DNA from: an uncultured Roseivirga sp.
GTDB taxonomy: Bacteria; Bacteroidota; Bacteroidia; Cytophagales; Cyclobacteriaceae
DNA length: 64,000 nucleotides
Direction of reading: 5' to 3'
Assembly (NCBI GenBank): GCA_947493005.1
Contig: CANLOY010000011.1
Location: forward strand, 1 to 64,000
Each line of letters starts with the position of its first letter. The stretch's first letter is position 1. A program made the position numbers and the translations under genes. The notes beneath the pieces are model-generated. The model had not been told where the DNA came from. It saw only the letters and a program-made list of their open reading frames with translations, and searched no databases. Below are positions 1-9,305 of the stretch, in pieces.

Positions 1-1
1 A

Positions 2-33
2 AAGAGTTGTTCAGGATAGCCTGAACAACTCTT
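2..33. terminator. Strong hairpin, probable terminator
   Basis: A perfect 14-bp inverted repeat (arms 2-15 and 20-33) with an ATAG loop. It lies 60 bases beyond the stop of the minus-strand lipoprotein gene that ends at 93. The plus-strand side is followed by a T-rich stretch, and the minus-strand side ends in TCTTT at the window edge, so it could work in both directions. Confidence 0.7.
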
Positions 34-92
34 CTTAATCTTTTATAAAACCGTCAACTTATTTTAGGACGGGTCAATTAATCCTCATTGGA

Positions 93-569
93 CTAGTCAA
101 TTTTCCTTTGCCACCCATCATATAAATCATCATTTTCTCCGTCCTGATCCCAGTCTAATTTAGAAATGAATTGCGCTGTGTTTCCCTTAAACTTTAAAGC
201 GTAACTATTAGAGTAATTAGTCGATTCAAGTATTAAGGAATCGTTTCTTATGAACCACTTTCCCTCTTCTTTACCAAGAGGAGAACCATCTAATGCATAA
301 TAGCTGGATGTAAACTTGCCATCAGGTAAGTATGTGGTTTTAATAGGCTGAATTTTCATGATTTTCTCCCATTCACCTTTGTTAACAATTAGTTGAGATG
401 AAGAATTGCTCCCATTTTGTGTTTCGATACCAACTGTTAATGATACGTTTTCCCAGGTGCCAATCAGACTTTGTTTACTACCACTCGAGTTGCACGAGGT
501 GATTGCCACATTCAAAATGAATATCGCAATTGCGGAAAGCGCTACAGTATTGAGTTTTCTAAAAGTCAT
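93..569 (-). CDS. Small lipoprotein, lipocalin-like
   Basis: 158-residue protein with an N-terminal hydrophobic segment followed by a lipobox ending in Cys-26 (ITSC), so it is probably a lipid-anchored envelope protein. The mature part starts LIGTWENVSL, resembling the opening strand of small lipocalin-like (Lipocalin_4/5 style) domains of Bacteroidota, and continues as short beta-rich segments; the acidic DWDQDGENDD stretch near the end could bind a cation. Its ATG overlaps the stop of the upstream DinB-like gene by one base (TAATG), which suggests translational coupling and a two-gene operon. Function is unknown; the lipocalin assignment rests on the GTW motif only. Confidence 0.7.
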   Translation of the reverse strand: MTFRKLNTVALSAIAIFILNVAITSCNSSGSKQSLIGTWENVSLTVGIETQNGSNSSSQLIVNKGEWEKIMKIQPIKTTYLPDGKFTSSYYALDGSPLGKEEGKWFIRNDSLILESTNYSNSYALKFKGNTAQFISKLDWDQDGENDDLYDGWQRKID

Positions 570-1186
570 TACTTGTTTGGAAAGTTAGTTGCACTAATTA
601 CTTCTTTCATTTGTCTATGATGTCTTTCGGCATGAGCACTCAAGAGCAGAAGCCATTGGTAAGCTGATATCTTACCAACCGGACTTTCGAAATAGTAAGC
701 CTTTAGTTCATCCTCCGTGTTTTTGAGAAATTCAATGTTTTGCTTTCTTGCTTCTTTGTACTTAGCAATAAATTCTTTTGGAGAACTAAACATACCTTTA
801 GGTTCAAATGCAGGAGCAGTTTTGACCCTGTTTGCAGGAGTACGATCAGAGATTTTTTCAATTACTTGTTTGTCTGTTATTTTTTCTGATTCAGGAATTG
901 TTAATCTGAATGATTCATTTTTAATAATGTTGTTCTTTACGTTTTGTCCAATAGCCTGTTCGGCTATAAATAAGTGTTCGCAGGTACCTGCTACAGACCA
1001 AGAGCTCTCTGATGCTTTGTAGTTCCATTGCTCAGCCGAAAGGCCTTTGATTGATTTGAAAATATCCTTCATGGAAGACTCCATATATTTAATGGCAAAG
1101 GCTTTTTCTTTCTTTGATACCTTTCCTCCGTTTGGAAAAGTAAATGGAGCCAATGCGGCTGCTATAATGAGTACTAGTTTTTTCAT
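569..1186 (-). CDS. DinB-fold protein with signal peptide
   Basis: 205 residues. Residues 1-20 look like a signal peptide (KK, then hydrophobic, then Pro/Gly), so the protein is probably exported. The rest fits the DinB/YfiT-like four-helix metal-binding fold: a first helix (about 30-50), the SWSVAGTCEHLFIAE segment with a histidine, and the C-terminal HAERHHRQM segment that supplies the other histidines. These three histidine positions are the usual metal site of the superfamily. Proteins of this group are putative metal-dependent thiol or stress enzymes, and no substrate can be given here. It is the first gene of a pair with the small lipoprotein, which overlaps it by one base. Confidence 0.75.
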   Translation of the reverse strand: MKKLVLIIAAALAPFTFPNGGKVSKKEKAFAIKYMESSMKDIFKSIKGLSAEQWNYKASESSWSVAGTCEHLFIAEQAIGQNVKNNIIKNESFRLTIPESEKITDKQVIEKISDRTPANRVKTAPAFEPKGMFSSPKEFIAKYKEARKQNIEFLKNTEDELKAYYFESPVGKISAYQWLLLLSAHAERHHRQMKEVISATNFPNK

Positions 1187-1300
1187 TTTGTAAATCAGTT
1201 TTGAAATTGTTACTGCTTAGCTACGGCTGATTTGCAAATGATGAAGGCCTGCTTTTGAAGAGATAAAATGAATGGTATCAGATTGTAGAATGAATGGTGG

Positions 1301-2104
1301 CTACTGATTCATCCACTTTTTGAATGTAGGGCTGGTGTATCGGCTCACAGTAACTCGACTGGGGATGTTTTGAGCTGTGGGATGAAGGCTTACCTGAAGT
1401 TTTTGATTAATGTCTTTCTGAATCTCATGGATGGCTGAGGAACTCACCATAAACTGTCTATTGAGTTTGAAGAAATGATCGAATTGGTGATTTTCAAGGA
1501 GTTCATTTAAAGAACTAAATTGAGTAAGTAATTTTTCTCCATTCTTTTTAACGAGATAGACTAAGCCCTTTTGTGAAAAAATATAGGCAAGTTCTTCTTG
1601 GTCTATACTAAGGGTTTTGTTGTAGGTGGAAATGAGTATCTGCTTTTTTCCTGTAGCAGGAGTTTGATTTATGCTCAGATTTTTAAAGTCTCTTATTATA
1701 TACACCAGTGTTTCAATAGAAATAATCAGTAGTGCTATAAAAAGAGAAGAGAGAAAGCGACTGAATGAAGCAATTTGCCCAAAAACAAAATAGTTGATGC
1801 TATAAACAGTGATCGCAAAAACCAAGGTGGTCAGTACCAAAGAAGAAATCAGCTGGACTGAGATGGTTCTCAGTGGGTTTTCTTCAAGTGACAGTCTTTT
1901 GCTAAGTCTGTGATAACTGAGTGTATTTATTTCGCAACAACAAATGCAAATGAATAAAGTAGACAGAAATAGAATTAGTGGAAATTGATAGCTTTCATCC
2001 CATGGTAGAAGTCCATAGGAAATAAAATGAACCAAAGCCAAAGCCAGAAAAGGTAGTGATATATACCTGATCTGGTTATGGCTTAATTGTTTTATATAAC
2101 GCAC
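1301..2104 (-). CDS. Membrane-anchored LytTR transcription regulator
   Basis: 267 residues. The first 140 or so residues contain four hydrophobic segments (about 14-32, 40-58, 82-104 and 116-138). After a short linker, residues about 155-262 match a LytTR DNA-binding domain: beta-strand ILISTYNKTLSI, then the DHFFKLNRQFMVS segment typical of the family, ending VTVSRYTSPTFKKWM. Such TM-LytTR proteins are common in Bacteroidota and lack a receiver domain. The start is GTG; no in-frame ATG is near the N-terminus and the frame upstream runs into the end of valS. It follows valS by only 26 bases on the same strand and may be co-transcribed. Targets are unknown. Confidence 0.85.
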   Translation of the reverse strand: MRYIKQLSHNQIRYISLPFLALALVHFISYGLLPWDESYQFPLILFLSTLFICICCCEINTLSYHRLSKRLSLEENPLRTISVQLISSLVLTTLVFAITVYSINYFVFGQIASFSRFLSSLFIALLIISIETLVYIIRDFKNLSINQTPATGKKQILISTYNKTLSIDQEELAYIFSQKGLVYLVKKNGEKLLTQFSSLNELLENHQFDHFFKLNRQFMVSSSAIHEIQKDINQKLQVSLHPTAQNIPSRVTVSRYTSPTFKKWMNQ

Positions 2105-2130
2105 ATCAAAATCTACGTTTGGAAGGTTAT

Positions 2131-4812
2131 TTAGTTTAATGAACTAAGTTTCTCTTCCAGTACTTTGATTTTGGCTTCTGCATCAGCTTGTTTCCTCTTT
2201 TCGTTAGCGACTACTTGTTCAGGAGCATTATTAACAAAGCGTTCGTTGCTGAGTTTTTTCACAACGGAGTTCAAAAAGCCTTTTGTGTATTCCAGCTCTT
2301 TGTTGATTTCTTCCTTTTCCTGTTCTACATCTATAGTGCCGGCCGCAATTGGTAAATAAAACTCATCTGACTTTATCACAAAACTCAAAGCATTTTCAAT
2401 TTTTGAATCAGTGAAACTCAACTCGCCAATGTTTCCAAGTTTTTTAATAGTACCCTCAAAAGTTCGGTAAGCTTTTTTGTCAGAAGATTTGATATACAAA
2501 TTTAGTTGCTCTTTTGGAGACATTCCTTTACTGCTTCTGACATTTCTGATGTTGGAAACCAGTTCAAAAACCTTTTCAGCATCAGCAATAATTGCTGGAT
2601 TAGTATCGCCAATAACTGGCCAGGCAGATACAATGATGTCCTGACCATTAGCTCGTTCTCTGATTTGTCCCCAAATTTCTTCTGAGATAAAAGGCATAAA
2701 AGGATGAAGCACCTTCATGATTTTCTCAAAAATATTGAGTGTTACCTCATAGGTAGCGGGGTCTATAGGTTCGCCATAGGCTGGCTTTATCATTTCCAGA
2801 TACCATGAACAGAAGTCATTCCAGATTAACTTATAAGTGCTCATTAAGGCATCTGAAATTCTGAACTTGCTAAAGTGATCTTCAATTTCCGTTAGTGCCG
2901 CATTGAACCTCGCATCAAACCATTGAACAGCTACTCTATTTTCCTCTGGCATAGAGTCACCCTTTACTTCCCAGCCTTTAACAAGTCTGAAAGCATTCCA
3001 TATTTTGTTAGCAAAATTTCTTCCTTGCTCCACTAGTTTCTCATCATACAGTAAGTCGTTACCAGCAGGAGAAGAGAATAGCATTCCGGTTCTTACAGCA
3101 TCAGCTCCAAGATCTTTGATCAAATCCAATGGGTCTGGAGAGTTACCTAGAGATTTGGACATTTTTCTCCTCTGTTTGTCTCTTACAATCCCGGTCAGGT
3201 AAACATGTTTGAAAGGTTTTTCATCCATGTATTCATATCCGGCAATAATCATTCTGGCTACCCAGAAGAATAGAATCTCAGGAGCGGTTACAAGAACGGA
3301 GGTAGGATAGAAGTAATCCAGGTCTGCATTTTTACCTTTTATAATCTTTCCGGTTTCCTTATCGAAATATTCATCATCAAAGCCATCAAAAACAGCTATC
3401 GGGAATAACCAGGAAGATGCCCAGGTATCCAAAACATCTTCGTCTTGTCTCAGGTCATTTGCAGATAGGTTTTTGCCAGACTTTTCCTGGGCAAGCACTA
3501 ATGCTTCCTCTGCAGATTCTGCTACAACATAGTCACTGTCTCCTTCACCATAATAGTAAGCCGGAATTCTTTGTCCCCACCATAACTGACGTGAGATACA
3601 CCAGTCTCTTACATTTTCCATCCAGTGGTTGTAAGTGTTTTTGAATTTGGAGGGTACAAGTTCAACATCATCTTCCATTACCACTTTGTGAGCGGTTTTT
3701 GAGATTTCTTTCATGTTGATGAACCACTGTAAAGAAAGCTTAGGCTCTATTACAGAATTGGTTCTTTCTGAACGACCGATTTTAGTAGTGAAGTCTTCGT
3801 CTCCAACAAGATAGCCTGCTTCATCAAGGTCTTTGATGATTTGCTTTCTTACTTTAAACCTATCCATTCCTATATAGGAAGGAACTTCACATTTTTCGTT
3901 TAGCGTACCATCAAGACTTATGGTATCTACGATTTCCAGATTGTGTCTTTGCCCTATTTCGTAATCATTAGGGTCATGAGCAGGTGTTACTTTCAGACAA
4001 CCAGTACCAAATTCAATCTCAACATAGTCGTCACCAATAATCGGGATTTCCCTGTTGATAAATGGAACTAGCGCTTTCTTTCCAATCAAGTGGTTAAAAC
4101 GGTCATCCTTTGGGTTAACAGCAATTCCTGTATCCCCCATAATGGTTTCAGGTCTTTGCGTAGCAATGATCACTTTTTCATCAGAATCCTTAATGTTATA
4201 CTGAACTTTGTAGAGCTTGGAGTTCTCCTCTTTGTCAGCATAAATTACTTCTTCATTGGATACTGTGGTCTGAGCTTCAACATCCCAGTTTACCATACGC
4301 CAATCGCGATATATATATCCTTTTTTGTAAAGGTCAACGAATACTCTCAGAACCGCCTTATGATAGCCTTCGTCCATTGTGAAAGCAGTACGATCCCAGT
4401 CACAAGAAGCACCTAGTTTCTTAAGCTGTTCGAGAATAATGCCACCATACTTCTCTTTCCACTCCCAGGCATACTTTAAGAATTCATCTCTTGATAGGTC
4501 AGACTTCTTTATGCCTTTTTCTCTAAGCATTCTAACCACCTTAGCTTCTGTGGCGATTGATGCATGGTCAGTTCCTGGTACCCAAAGTGCTTCTTTACCT
4601 TCCATTCGGGCTTTTCTGATGAGCACGTCCTGAATGGTGTTATTCAACATGTGTCCCATATGCAATACCCCTGTCACATTAGGGGGAGGTATTACTATAG
4701 TAAATGGTTCTTTGTCTGGGTTAGCTTTGGCTTTAAAATAGCCTTTATCCATCCAGTGTGCATACCACTTATCTTCGATTTCTTGTGGGGTGTACTTTGT
4801 TGAAATTGACAT
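2131..4812 (-). CDS. valS: Valine--tRNA ligase
   Basis: 893-residue class Ia aminoacyl-tRNA synthetase that charges tRNA-Val with valine in the cytoplasm. The HIGH-type motif reads HMGH at residues 51-54 within PPPNVTGVLHMGH, and the KMSKS motif is intact around residue 550 (KMSKSLGNSPDPLDL). The central editing (CP1) domain includes the ATQRPETIMGDTGIAV segment, typical of ValS, which hydrolyses misacylated Thr-tRNA. The C-terminal 70 or so residues form the ValS coiled-coil arm (QEKEEINKELEYTKGF...). Length and order agree with full-length bacterial ValS. No oddities were seen. Confidence 0.97.
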   Translation of the reverse strand: MSISTKYTPQEIEDKWYAHWMDKGYFKAKANPDKEPFTIVIPPPNVTGVLHMGHMLNNTIQDVLIRKARMEGKEALWVPGTDHASIATEAKVVRMLREKGIKKSDLSRDEFLKYAWEWKEKYGGIILEQLKKLGASCDWDRTAFTMDEGYHKAVLRVFVDLYKKGYIYRDWRMVNWDVEAQTTVSNEEVIYADKEENSKLYKVQYNIKDSDEKVIIATQRPETIMGDTGIAVNPKDDRFNHLIGKKALVPFINREIPIIGDDYVEIEFGTGCLKVTPAHDPNDYEIGQRHNLEIVDTISLDGTLNEKCEVPSYIGMDRFKVRKQIIKDLDEAGYLVGDEDFTTKIGRSERTNSVIEPKLSLQWFINMKEISKTAHKVVMEDDVELVPSKFKNTYNHWMENVRDWCISRQLWWGQRIPAYYYGEGDSDYVVAESAEEALVLAQEKSGKNLSANDLRQDEDVLDTWASSWLFPIAVFDGFDDEYFDKETGKIIKGKNADLDYFYPTSVLVTAPEILFFWVARMIIAGYEYMDEKPFKHVYLTGIVRDKQRRKMSKSLGNSPDPLDLIKDLGADAVRTGMLFSSPAGNDLLYDEKLVEQGRNFANKIWNAFRLVKGWEVKGDSMPEENRVAVQWFDARFNAALTEIEDHFSKFRISDALMSTYKLIWNDFCSWYLEMIKPAYGEPIDPATYEVTLNIFEKIMKVLHPFMPFISEEIWGQIRERANGQDIIVSAWPVIGDTNPAIIADAEKVFELVSNIRNVRSSKGMSPKEQLNLYIKSSDKKAYRTFEGTIKKLGNIGELSFTDSKIENALSFVIKSDEFYLPIAAGTIDVEQEKEEINKELEYTKGFLNSVVKKLSNERFVNNAPEQVVANEKRKQADAEAKIKVLEEKLSSLN

Positions 4813-4839
4813 TGATTTACGCTAATAAAATTTGAAGGG

Positions 4840-4847
4840 CAAAAATA
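4840..4847 (-). promoter_or_regulatory. Possible -7 box for valS
   Basis: On the minus strand the sequence TATTTTTG fits the Bacteroidota -7 consensus TAnnTTTG, 27 bases before the valS ATG. No convincing -33 TTTG was found at the right distance, so this is a weak call. Confidence 0.3.
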
Positions 4848-4916
4848 GAGTTTTAAGTCGTAAGAGAGAAGTTAGATGTCAGAAGAAGTGTTTTCGATGT
4901 TGAGCTTTTGAATATC

Positions 4917-7229
4917 CTACTTCACAAGCGTGATGTTGCCCCTGATAGATTCGTTGAAAAGCTGATCGTTTACCACAAACTGATATGAAACTAAATAGGT
5001 GTATTGGTTAGGGGCTAAGGCACTTCCTTTAAAGGTTCCATCCCAGCTTTCTTCAATATTGTTGCTTGAGTAGACTGGATTTCCCCACCTGTTATAAATT
5101 ACCATGCTGAAATTGGCTAAACTACAGGTAGTAATAGGGCTAAATGTATCATTGATGTTATCTCCGTTCGGAGAGAATGCAGATGGAATAACAACCCTTG
5201 GAAACCGTTCCTGGACTTCTACGGTTTGACTTGTTGTACAACCATTCATGTCGGATATAATTACTCTATAAGTACCTCTTGCCAGGCCTGTTGCAGTAGG
5301 GCCAGTTTGTTGAGGAGTAAGTTCCCAGACAAAAGTATAATCCGGAGTTCCTCCTTTGGCACCAACGGTAACTTCTCCGTTAGTGGCCTGAGGGCAAATA
5401 GGGTTGTTGATTAACTGATCCAGGTCTGCTTCCAGAAGTAGAGGTTCAGTAAGCGTGAAATTACTACTTGTTGTACAGTTGTTAGCATCTGTAATGATTA
5501 GTTCGTAATCGCCTGCCGCAACACCGTTAAGTACTACTGGTGAAGTAGAAATGGAAGCGCCATTGATTCGCCAATTATAGCGATAAGGCGCTGTACCACC
5601 TGAAACTACTGCTTCTGCCGTGCCACTAAAATCCTGAAAACAAGACAGGTTACCAGTGGTAATGTTGTCAATAACCAGTCTTGTAGGTTCTGTGATCGTA
5701 ATAGTTTCCATTACCTGACACATATTTCCGTCTGTAACGGTATAGGTATAATCTCCTGCAATAAGACCCGACCTACTTGTCGCAGTACTACCATTGTCCC
5801 AAACAATATTAAAAGGAGCAAGTCCACCACTTACCTGAAGGTTGATACTTCCGGTTGCCTCACCAAAGCACCTCACATTTTCTATAGTAGTATTTACAAA
5901 AATTTGTGGAAAAAAGTTGACAGTCTGGACATTTGAAAAACCTTCGCAGTTAGCAATGTTAGGATTGAACTCTCTTAGCCAAACTCTCCCCGGTTGATCT
6001 GTATTCCACCTGATGGTTACCTCATTAGTATTATTGGAAGAAACAAAAGTGCCATGCTCCACAAACCATTCATATATCGATCCATTTGATGCGGGTACTG
6101 AGTATACGCCTTCGGTGTTATCCGTTATACAAAGTGTTAAAGGGCCTTGAGGTAATGCGGGTTGTAGTCTTGTGTTTATTACTACATCAAGCCTTACCGG
6201 AGGTCCAATACAGCCTTCAGTGTTTGTTGGAATTGCCTGAAGAAAGGCATTCGGATCAGCGCTACCCCAGTTAACTTCAACCTGAGTAGAGTTACCTCCC
6301 GAAACTATAGTTCCACCGCCAACGGACCATTGGTAGCTGTAGCCTGCGTCTCCTGAAATATTGTAAACAATATTGTCCACATCAGGGCAGACTGAAGCTG
6401 GACCAACTATGCTAAGACCTTCAGGGTTTGGTAAAAGATTAAATGTAAAGTTGCCCACTGAAGCACAGCCCTCGTTTGTAGAAGTGGCGCGTATAAAAAT
6501 TCTGTCTCCTGTTGAGGCTGAATAAATGTTAGCTAAAGGGTTATTCCCTAAAATAGCATCAGGCTCGTTTGCATGATAAGAGATTGCCACATCTGGTGCC
6601 CCATTAGCTACCAAGTTATCCAGAGTGGTTAAGTCAAAATCCTCAGATCCATCATTGCCAACATCACAAACGTCTTGGTCGGGAACCGTGTTAATAGTAG
6701 GGGCGTCAACAATTTGAGCTGTACCATTCCAAACTAAATCAAAGCCTCTGTTGGAATTACTAAAGTTGTCTATTAGAATGATATATGTTTCTCCTGCCTG
6801 TACATCTAACTCTCTTACAAATGCATTTCCACCGCCATCTTCAGACACGTCAGTTTCAGTGTTGTTTAGTCCAGTAGCTCCGTTAGTTCCTGCAAAAGAA
6901 CACCTGATTGAACCACCAAGGTTGTTACAGTCTACGTCAGGGCCAAAAATGGCAAAGTCGTAATCATCAGCTGCATTTGGTGTTAGGGTAAAGCCGAGCG
7001 TTCCAGAGGTGGCTATTGGAACCCTAAGCCATAAGCTTTGATTTTCAAGAACTCCGCATGTGGTGAAGTTGTTTGTGTTGGCAAGGTCATCTGCGCCTGG
7101 GCCAGCCGAATTGAAACTCAAGTTGGTATTTCCACAAACTGTTAGGGCATTAACACAATCATTGGGGTCTTGTGCTGATAATGCAAGCGGTAATAGAAGA
7201 AATATTATAAGTAGTACTTTCTTTAGCAT
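4917..7229 (-). CDS. Secreted T9SS type B CTD surface protein
   Basis: 770 residues with an N-terminal signal peptide (about 1-19, ending LSAQ). The N-terminal third (about 20-165) is a beta-sandwich with DDYDFAIFGPDVDCNN and a GETYIILIDNFSNSNRGFDL segment, resembling the jelly-roll modules common in such surface proteins. The middle has PKD-like and SprB-repeat-like units, each with a CFGEATGSI / CFQDFSGTA type opening and a paired cysteine, seen three times between about 450 and 680. The C-terminal 85 residues (PSAFSPNGDNINDTF ... YNRWGNPVYSS ... WDGTFKG) are a gliding-motility-associated type B sorting domain, so the protein should leave by the type IX secretion system and stay on the cell surface. 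Its partner or substrate is unknown. Confidence 0.9.
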   Translation of the reverse strand: MLKKVLLIIFLLLPLALSAQDPNDCVNALTVCGNTNLSFNSAGPGADDLANTNNFTTCGVLENQSLWLRVPIATSGTLGFTLTPNAADDYDFAIFGPDVDCNNLGGSIRCSFAGTNGATGLNNTETDVSEDGGGNAFVRELDVQAGETYIILIDNFSNSNRGFDLVWNGTAQIVDAPTINTVPDQDVCDVGNDGSEDFDLTTLDNLVANGAPDVAISYHANEPDAILGNNPLANIYSASTGDRIFIRATSTNEGCASVGNFTFNLLPNPEGLSIVGPASVCPDVDNIVYNISGDAGYSYQWSVGGGTIVSGGNSTQVEVNWGSADPNAFLQAIPTNTEGCIGPPVRLDVVINTRLQPALPQGPLTLCITDNTEGVYSVPASNGSIYEWFVEHGTFVSSNNTNEVTIRWNTDQPGRVWLREFNPNIANCEGFSNVQTVNFFPQIFVNTTIENVRCFGEATGSINLQVSGGLAPFNIVWDNGSTATSRSGLIAGDYTYTVTDGNMCQVMETITITEPTRLVIDNITTGNLSCFQDFSGTAEAVVSGGTAPYRYNWRINGASISTSPVVLNGVAAGDYELIITDANNCTTSSNFTLTEPLLLEADLDQLINNPICPQATNGEVTVGAKGGTPDYTFVWELTPQQTGPTATGLARGTYRVIISDMNGCTTSQTVEVQERFPRVVIPSAFSPNGDNINDTFSPITTCSLANFSMVIYNRWGNPVYSSNNIEESWDGTFKGSALAPNQYTYLVSYQFVVNDQLFNESIRGNITLVK

Positions 7230-7433
7230 GCCCTGAGATTGGAAATCAGTATTTTAACTTGTTTATGGTTTTTTTATTTCCTGAAATGTTGAGTCTTTCA
7301 GACTCATATCCTTTTCATTATCAAATACCCTACCAGTGATGAGTGGCAAATTGAAAATAATTCTGGCAAAGCTAAGTGATAATTCATTTCAGATGCAATC
7401 GATTACTTTTATCAACGCAAAAACCTTTGAGGG

Positions 7434-7892
7434 TTACAAACTAAATGCTGTTCTGTGAATGTTTTTTGAAAGCACAAATGAACTTTGGACTTGCCCTAGG
7501 TTAGCTATTGTAGATAGTTTTGTAAGGATAAAGGTTTCGTATACTTCCATGTTTTTTGCCACAACCTTTAAGAGAAAGTCGAAATTTCCTGCAATATGAT
7601 AGCATTCCATCACTTCAGGGTATTGATTAATTTCTTTCACAAATTTCTCTAAATATGATCTTGAGTGTTTTGTCAAGCTGATGGATATGAAAACGGTAAG
7701 AATCAGGTCTAGTTTCCTGTTATCCAGAAGGGCCGCATATTGTTTAATTATGCCTTCACGTTCCAGACGCTTTACTCTTTCAAAAACAGGTGTTGTTGAC
7801 AGGTTTAATTGATCTGCTAGTGCTTTGGTGGTAATGCGTCCATCTTGTTGGAGTATTTCAAGAATTCGAATATCGGTGTTATCAAGTTTCAT
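7434..7892 (-). CDS. Lrp/AsnC family transcription regulator
   Basis: 152 residues. Residues 1-60 are an AsnC-type winged helix-turn-helix (LDNTDIRILEILQQDGR ... LADQLNLSTTPVFERVKRLE). Residues 65-145 are the RAM/ligand domain (VFISISL ... YPEVMECYHIAGNFDFLLKV). These proteins form octamers or hexadecamers that bind amino acids and wrap DNA. It is divergent from the amino-acid dehydrogenase and tyrosine-breakdown operon that starts at 8064, and three repeated boxes lie in the shared gap, the first touching its own start codon. Inference: it controls that operon and itself, with an aromatic or other amino acid as ligand. Confidence 0.93.
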   Translation of the reverse strand: MKLDNTDIRILEILQQDGRITTKALADQLNLSTTPVFERVKRLEREGIIKQYAALLDNRKLDLILTVFISISLTKHSRSYLEKFVKEINQYPEVMECYHIAGNFDFLLKVVAKNMEVYETFILTKLSTIANLGQVQSSFVLSKNIHRTAFSL

Positions 7893-7980
7893 TTAGAGGA
7901 ATCAACTGTTTAGGCCTTAAAATTAACTGTATTTTAGAGGAATCAACTTTGTTTAATTGTTTAATTAGATGAATCCTATA
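7892..7980. promoter_or_regulatory. Three phased boxes, candidate Lrp-type operators
   Basis: The 16-base sequence TTTAGAGGAATCAACT occurs exactly at 7892-7907 and again at 7933-7948. A diverged copy, TTAGATGAATCCTAT, begins at 7965. Spacings of 41 and 31 bases keep the boxes on one face of the helix. They lie between the divergent Lrp/AsnC gene and the amino-acid dehydrogenase, and the first overlaps the regulator's start codon. Operator function is inferred from position and phasing. Confidence 0.6.
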
Positions 7981-8004
7981 TTTTAGGTTGGTTTTGTGTT
8001 GGAA

Positions 8005-8037
8005 TTGAATAAGCTATTCCGCTTATATTTAGCTTTG
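8005..8037 (+). promoter_or_regulatory. Probable promoter of the aromatic amino-acid operon
   Basis: TAGCTTTG at 8030-8037 matches the Bacteroidota -7 consensus TAnnTTTG, with TTG at 8005-8007, 22 bases upstream, as a -33 element. Transcription would begin near 8044, giving a leader of about 20 bases before the ATG at 8064. The candidate operator boxes lie just upstream. Confidence 0.45.
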
Positions 8038-8063
8038 CTAAAAGCTGAAATTGAATACATCGA

Positions 8064-9290
8064 ATGGATAGTTTACTTGAGAAATTTGAGAATAAAGCTC
8101 CGGAAATAGTTTTTGAGTGGAGAGATCAGGAGACTGATGCAAAAGGTTGGGTAGTAATTAACTCATTGAGAGGAGGAGCTGCCGGAGGTGGAACGAGAAT
8201 GCGTAAAGGACTAAACAAAAGAGAGGTTGAGTCTTTGGCGAAAACCATGGAAGTTAAGTTTACAATTTCTGGCCCACCGATTGGTGGAGCAAAATCAGGT
8301 ATTGACTTTGATCCGAATGACCCTGGAAAAGAAGGTGTGCTTAAAAGATGGTTTGCTGCGGTGAGCCCATTGCTTAAGTTTTATTACGGAACTGGAGGAG
8401 ATCTTAATGTTGACGAGGTCCACGAAGTAATAGCAATGACAGAAGAAGCTGGTATCTGGCATCCTCAAGAAGGTGTCTTTAATGGACATTTTAAACCGAA
8501 TGAAGCTTCTAAGATTAATAGGATTGGCCAATTAAGAAATGGTGTGGTTAAAGTGATCGAAAACCCAGAGTACTCTCCGGATGTATCGAAAAAATACAAG
8601 GTAGCCGATATGATTACCGGCTATGGAGTAGCCCAGGCCATACATCACTATTATGATATCTGGGGAGGCGACTATAGACAGAAACGAGCAGTTATTCAGG
8701 GCTGGGGAAATGTCGGTGCAGCGGCTGGTTTCTATCTGGCTCAGATGGGGGTTAAGATTGTAGGAATTATAGATAGAGAGGGTGGCTTAATCAATCAGGA
8801 TGGTTTTACACTTGAAGAAATAAGATCACTTTTTGTGAATAGGAATGGAAACCAATTGGCTGCCGACAATATGATGCCTTTTGATGAAGTGAATGAAGCT
8901 ATCTGGGGACTTGATTTTGAAATATTTGTTCCAGCTGCTGCTTCCAGATTGATCACTAAAGACCAGGTAAGCAGAATGATTGGTACTAAGCTTGAAGTAA
9001 TTTCATGTGGAGCCAATGTGCCATTTAATGATCCGGAAATCTTTTTTGGAGAAACAGGACTATATGCAGACGATAACCTATCTGTGATTCCAGACTTTAT
9101 TGCCAATTGTGGAATGGCGCGTGTTTTTGCGTATCTTATGGAAGGAGGCGTGGCGCTCACGGATGATGCAATTTTTGAAGATACTTCGGAGGTAATCAGA
9201 AAAGGTTTGCAAAATGTCCATGATTTATCATCTGACAAAAATGGAATATCGAAAAGGGCGTTGGATTACTCTCTTAAGCAACTTGTGTAA
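8064..9290 (+). CDS. Glu/Leu/Phe/Val dehydrogenase family protein
   Basis: 408 residues, the normal size for the family, which catalyses reversible NAD(P)-dependent oxidative deamination of an amino acid to its 2-oxo acid. The substrate domain contains GPPIGGAKSGIDFDP with the conserved catalytic-type Lys-77, followed by GTGGDLNVDE in place of the more usual glutamate dehydrogenase PAPDVNT pattern. The nucleotide-binding domain has IQGWGNVGAAAGFYLAQMG (glycines around 213-218). It is the first gene of the operon with hmgA 15 bases downstream. Context suggests an aromatic or branched-chain amino acid rather than glutamate, but specificity cannot be read from these motifs. It probably feeds 2-oxo acids such as 4-hydroxyphenylpyruvate into the downstream enzymes. 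Confidence 0.9.
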   Translation: MDSLLEKFENKAPEIVFEWRDQETDAKGWVVINSLRGGAAGGGTRMRKGLNKREVESLAKTMEVKFTISGPPIGGAKSGIDFDPNDPGKEGVLKRWFAAVSPLLKFYYGTGGDLNVDEVHEVIAMTEEAGIWHPQEGVFNGHFKPNEASKINRIGQLRNGVVKVIENPEYSPDVSKKYKVADMITGYGVAQAIHHYYDIWGGDYRQKRAVIQGWGNVGAAAGFYLAQMGVKIVGIIDREGGLINQDGFTLEEIRSLFVNRNGNQLAADNMMPFDEVNEAIWGLDFEIFVPAAASRLITKDQVSRMIGTKLEVISCGANVPFNDPEIFFGETGLYADDNLSVIPDFIANCGMARVFAYLMEGGVALTDDAIFEDTSEVIRKGLQNVHDLSSDKNGISKRALDYSLKQLV

Positions 9291-9305
9291 GTAAATTTTA
9301 AGACT

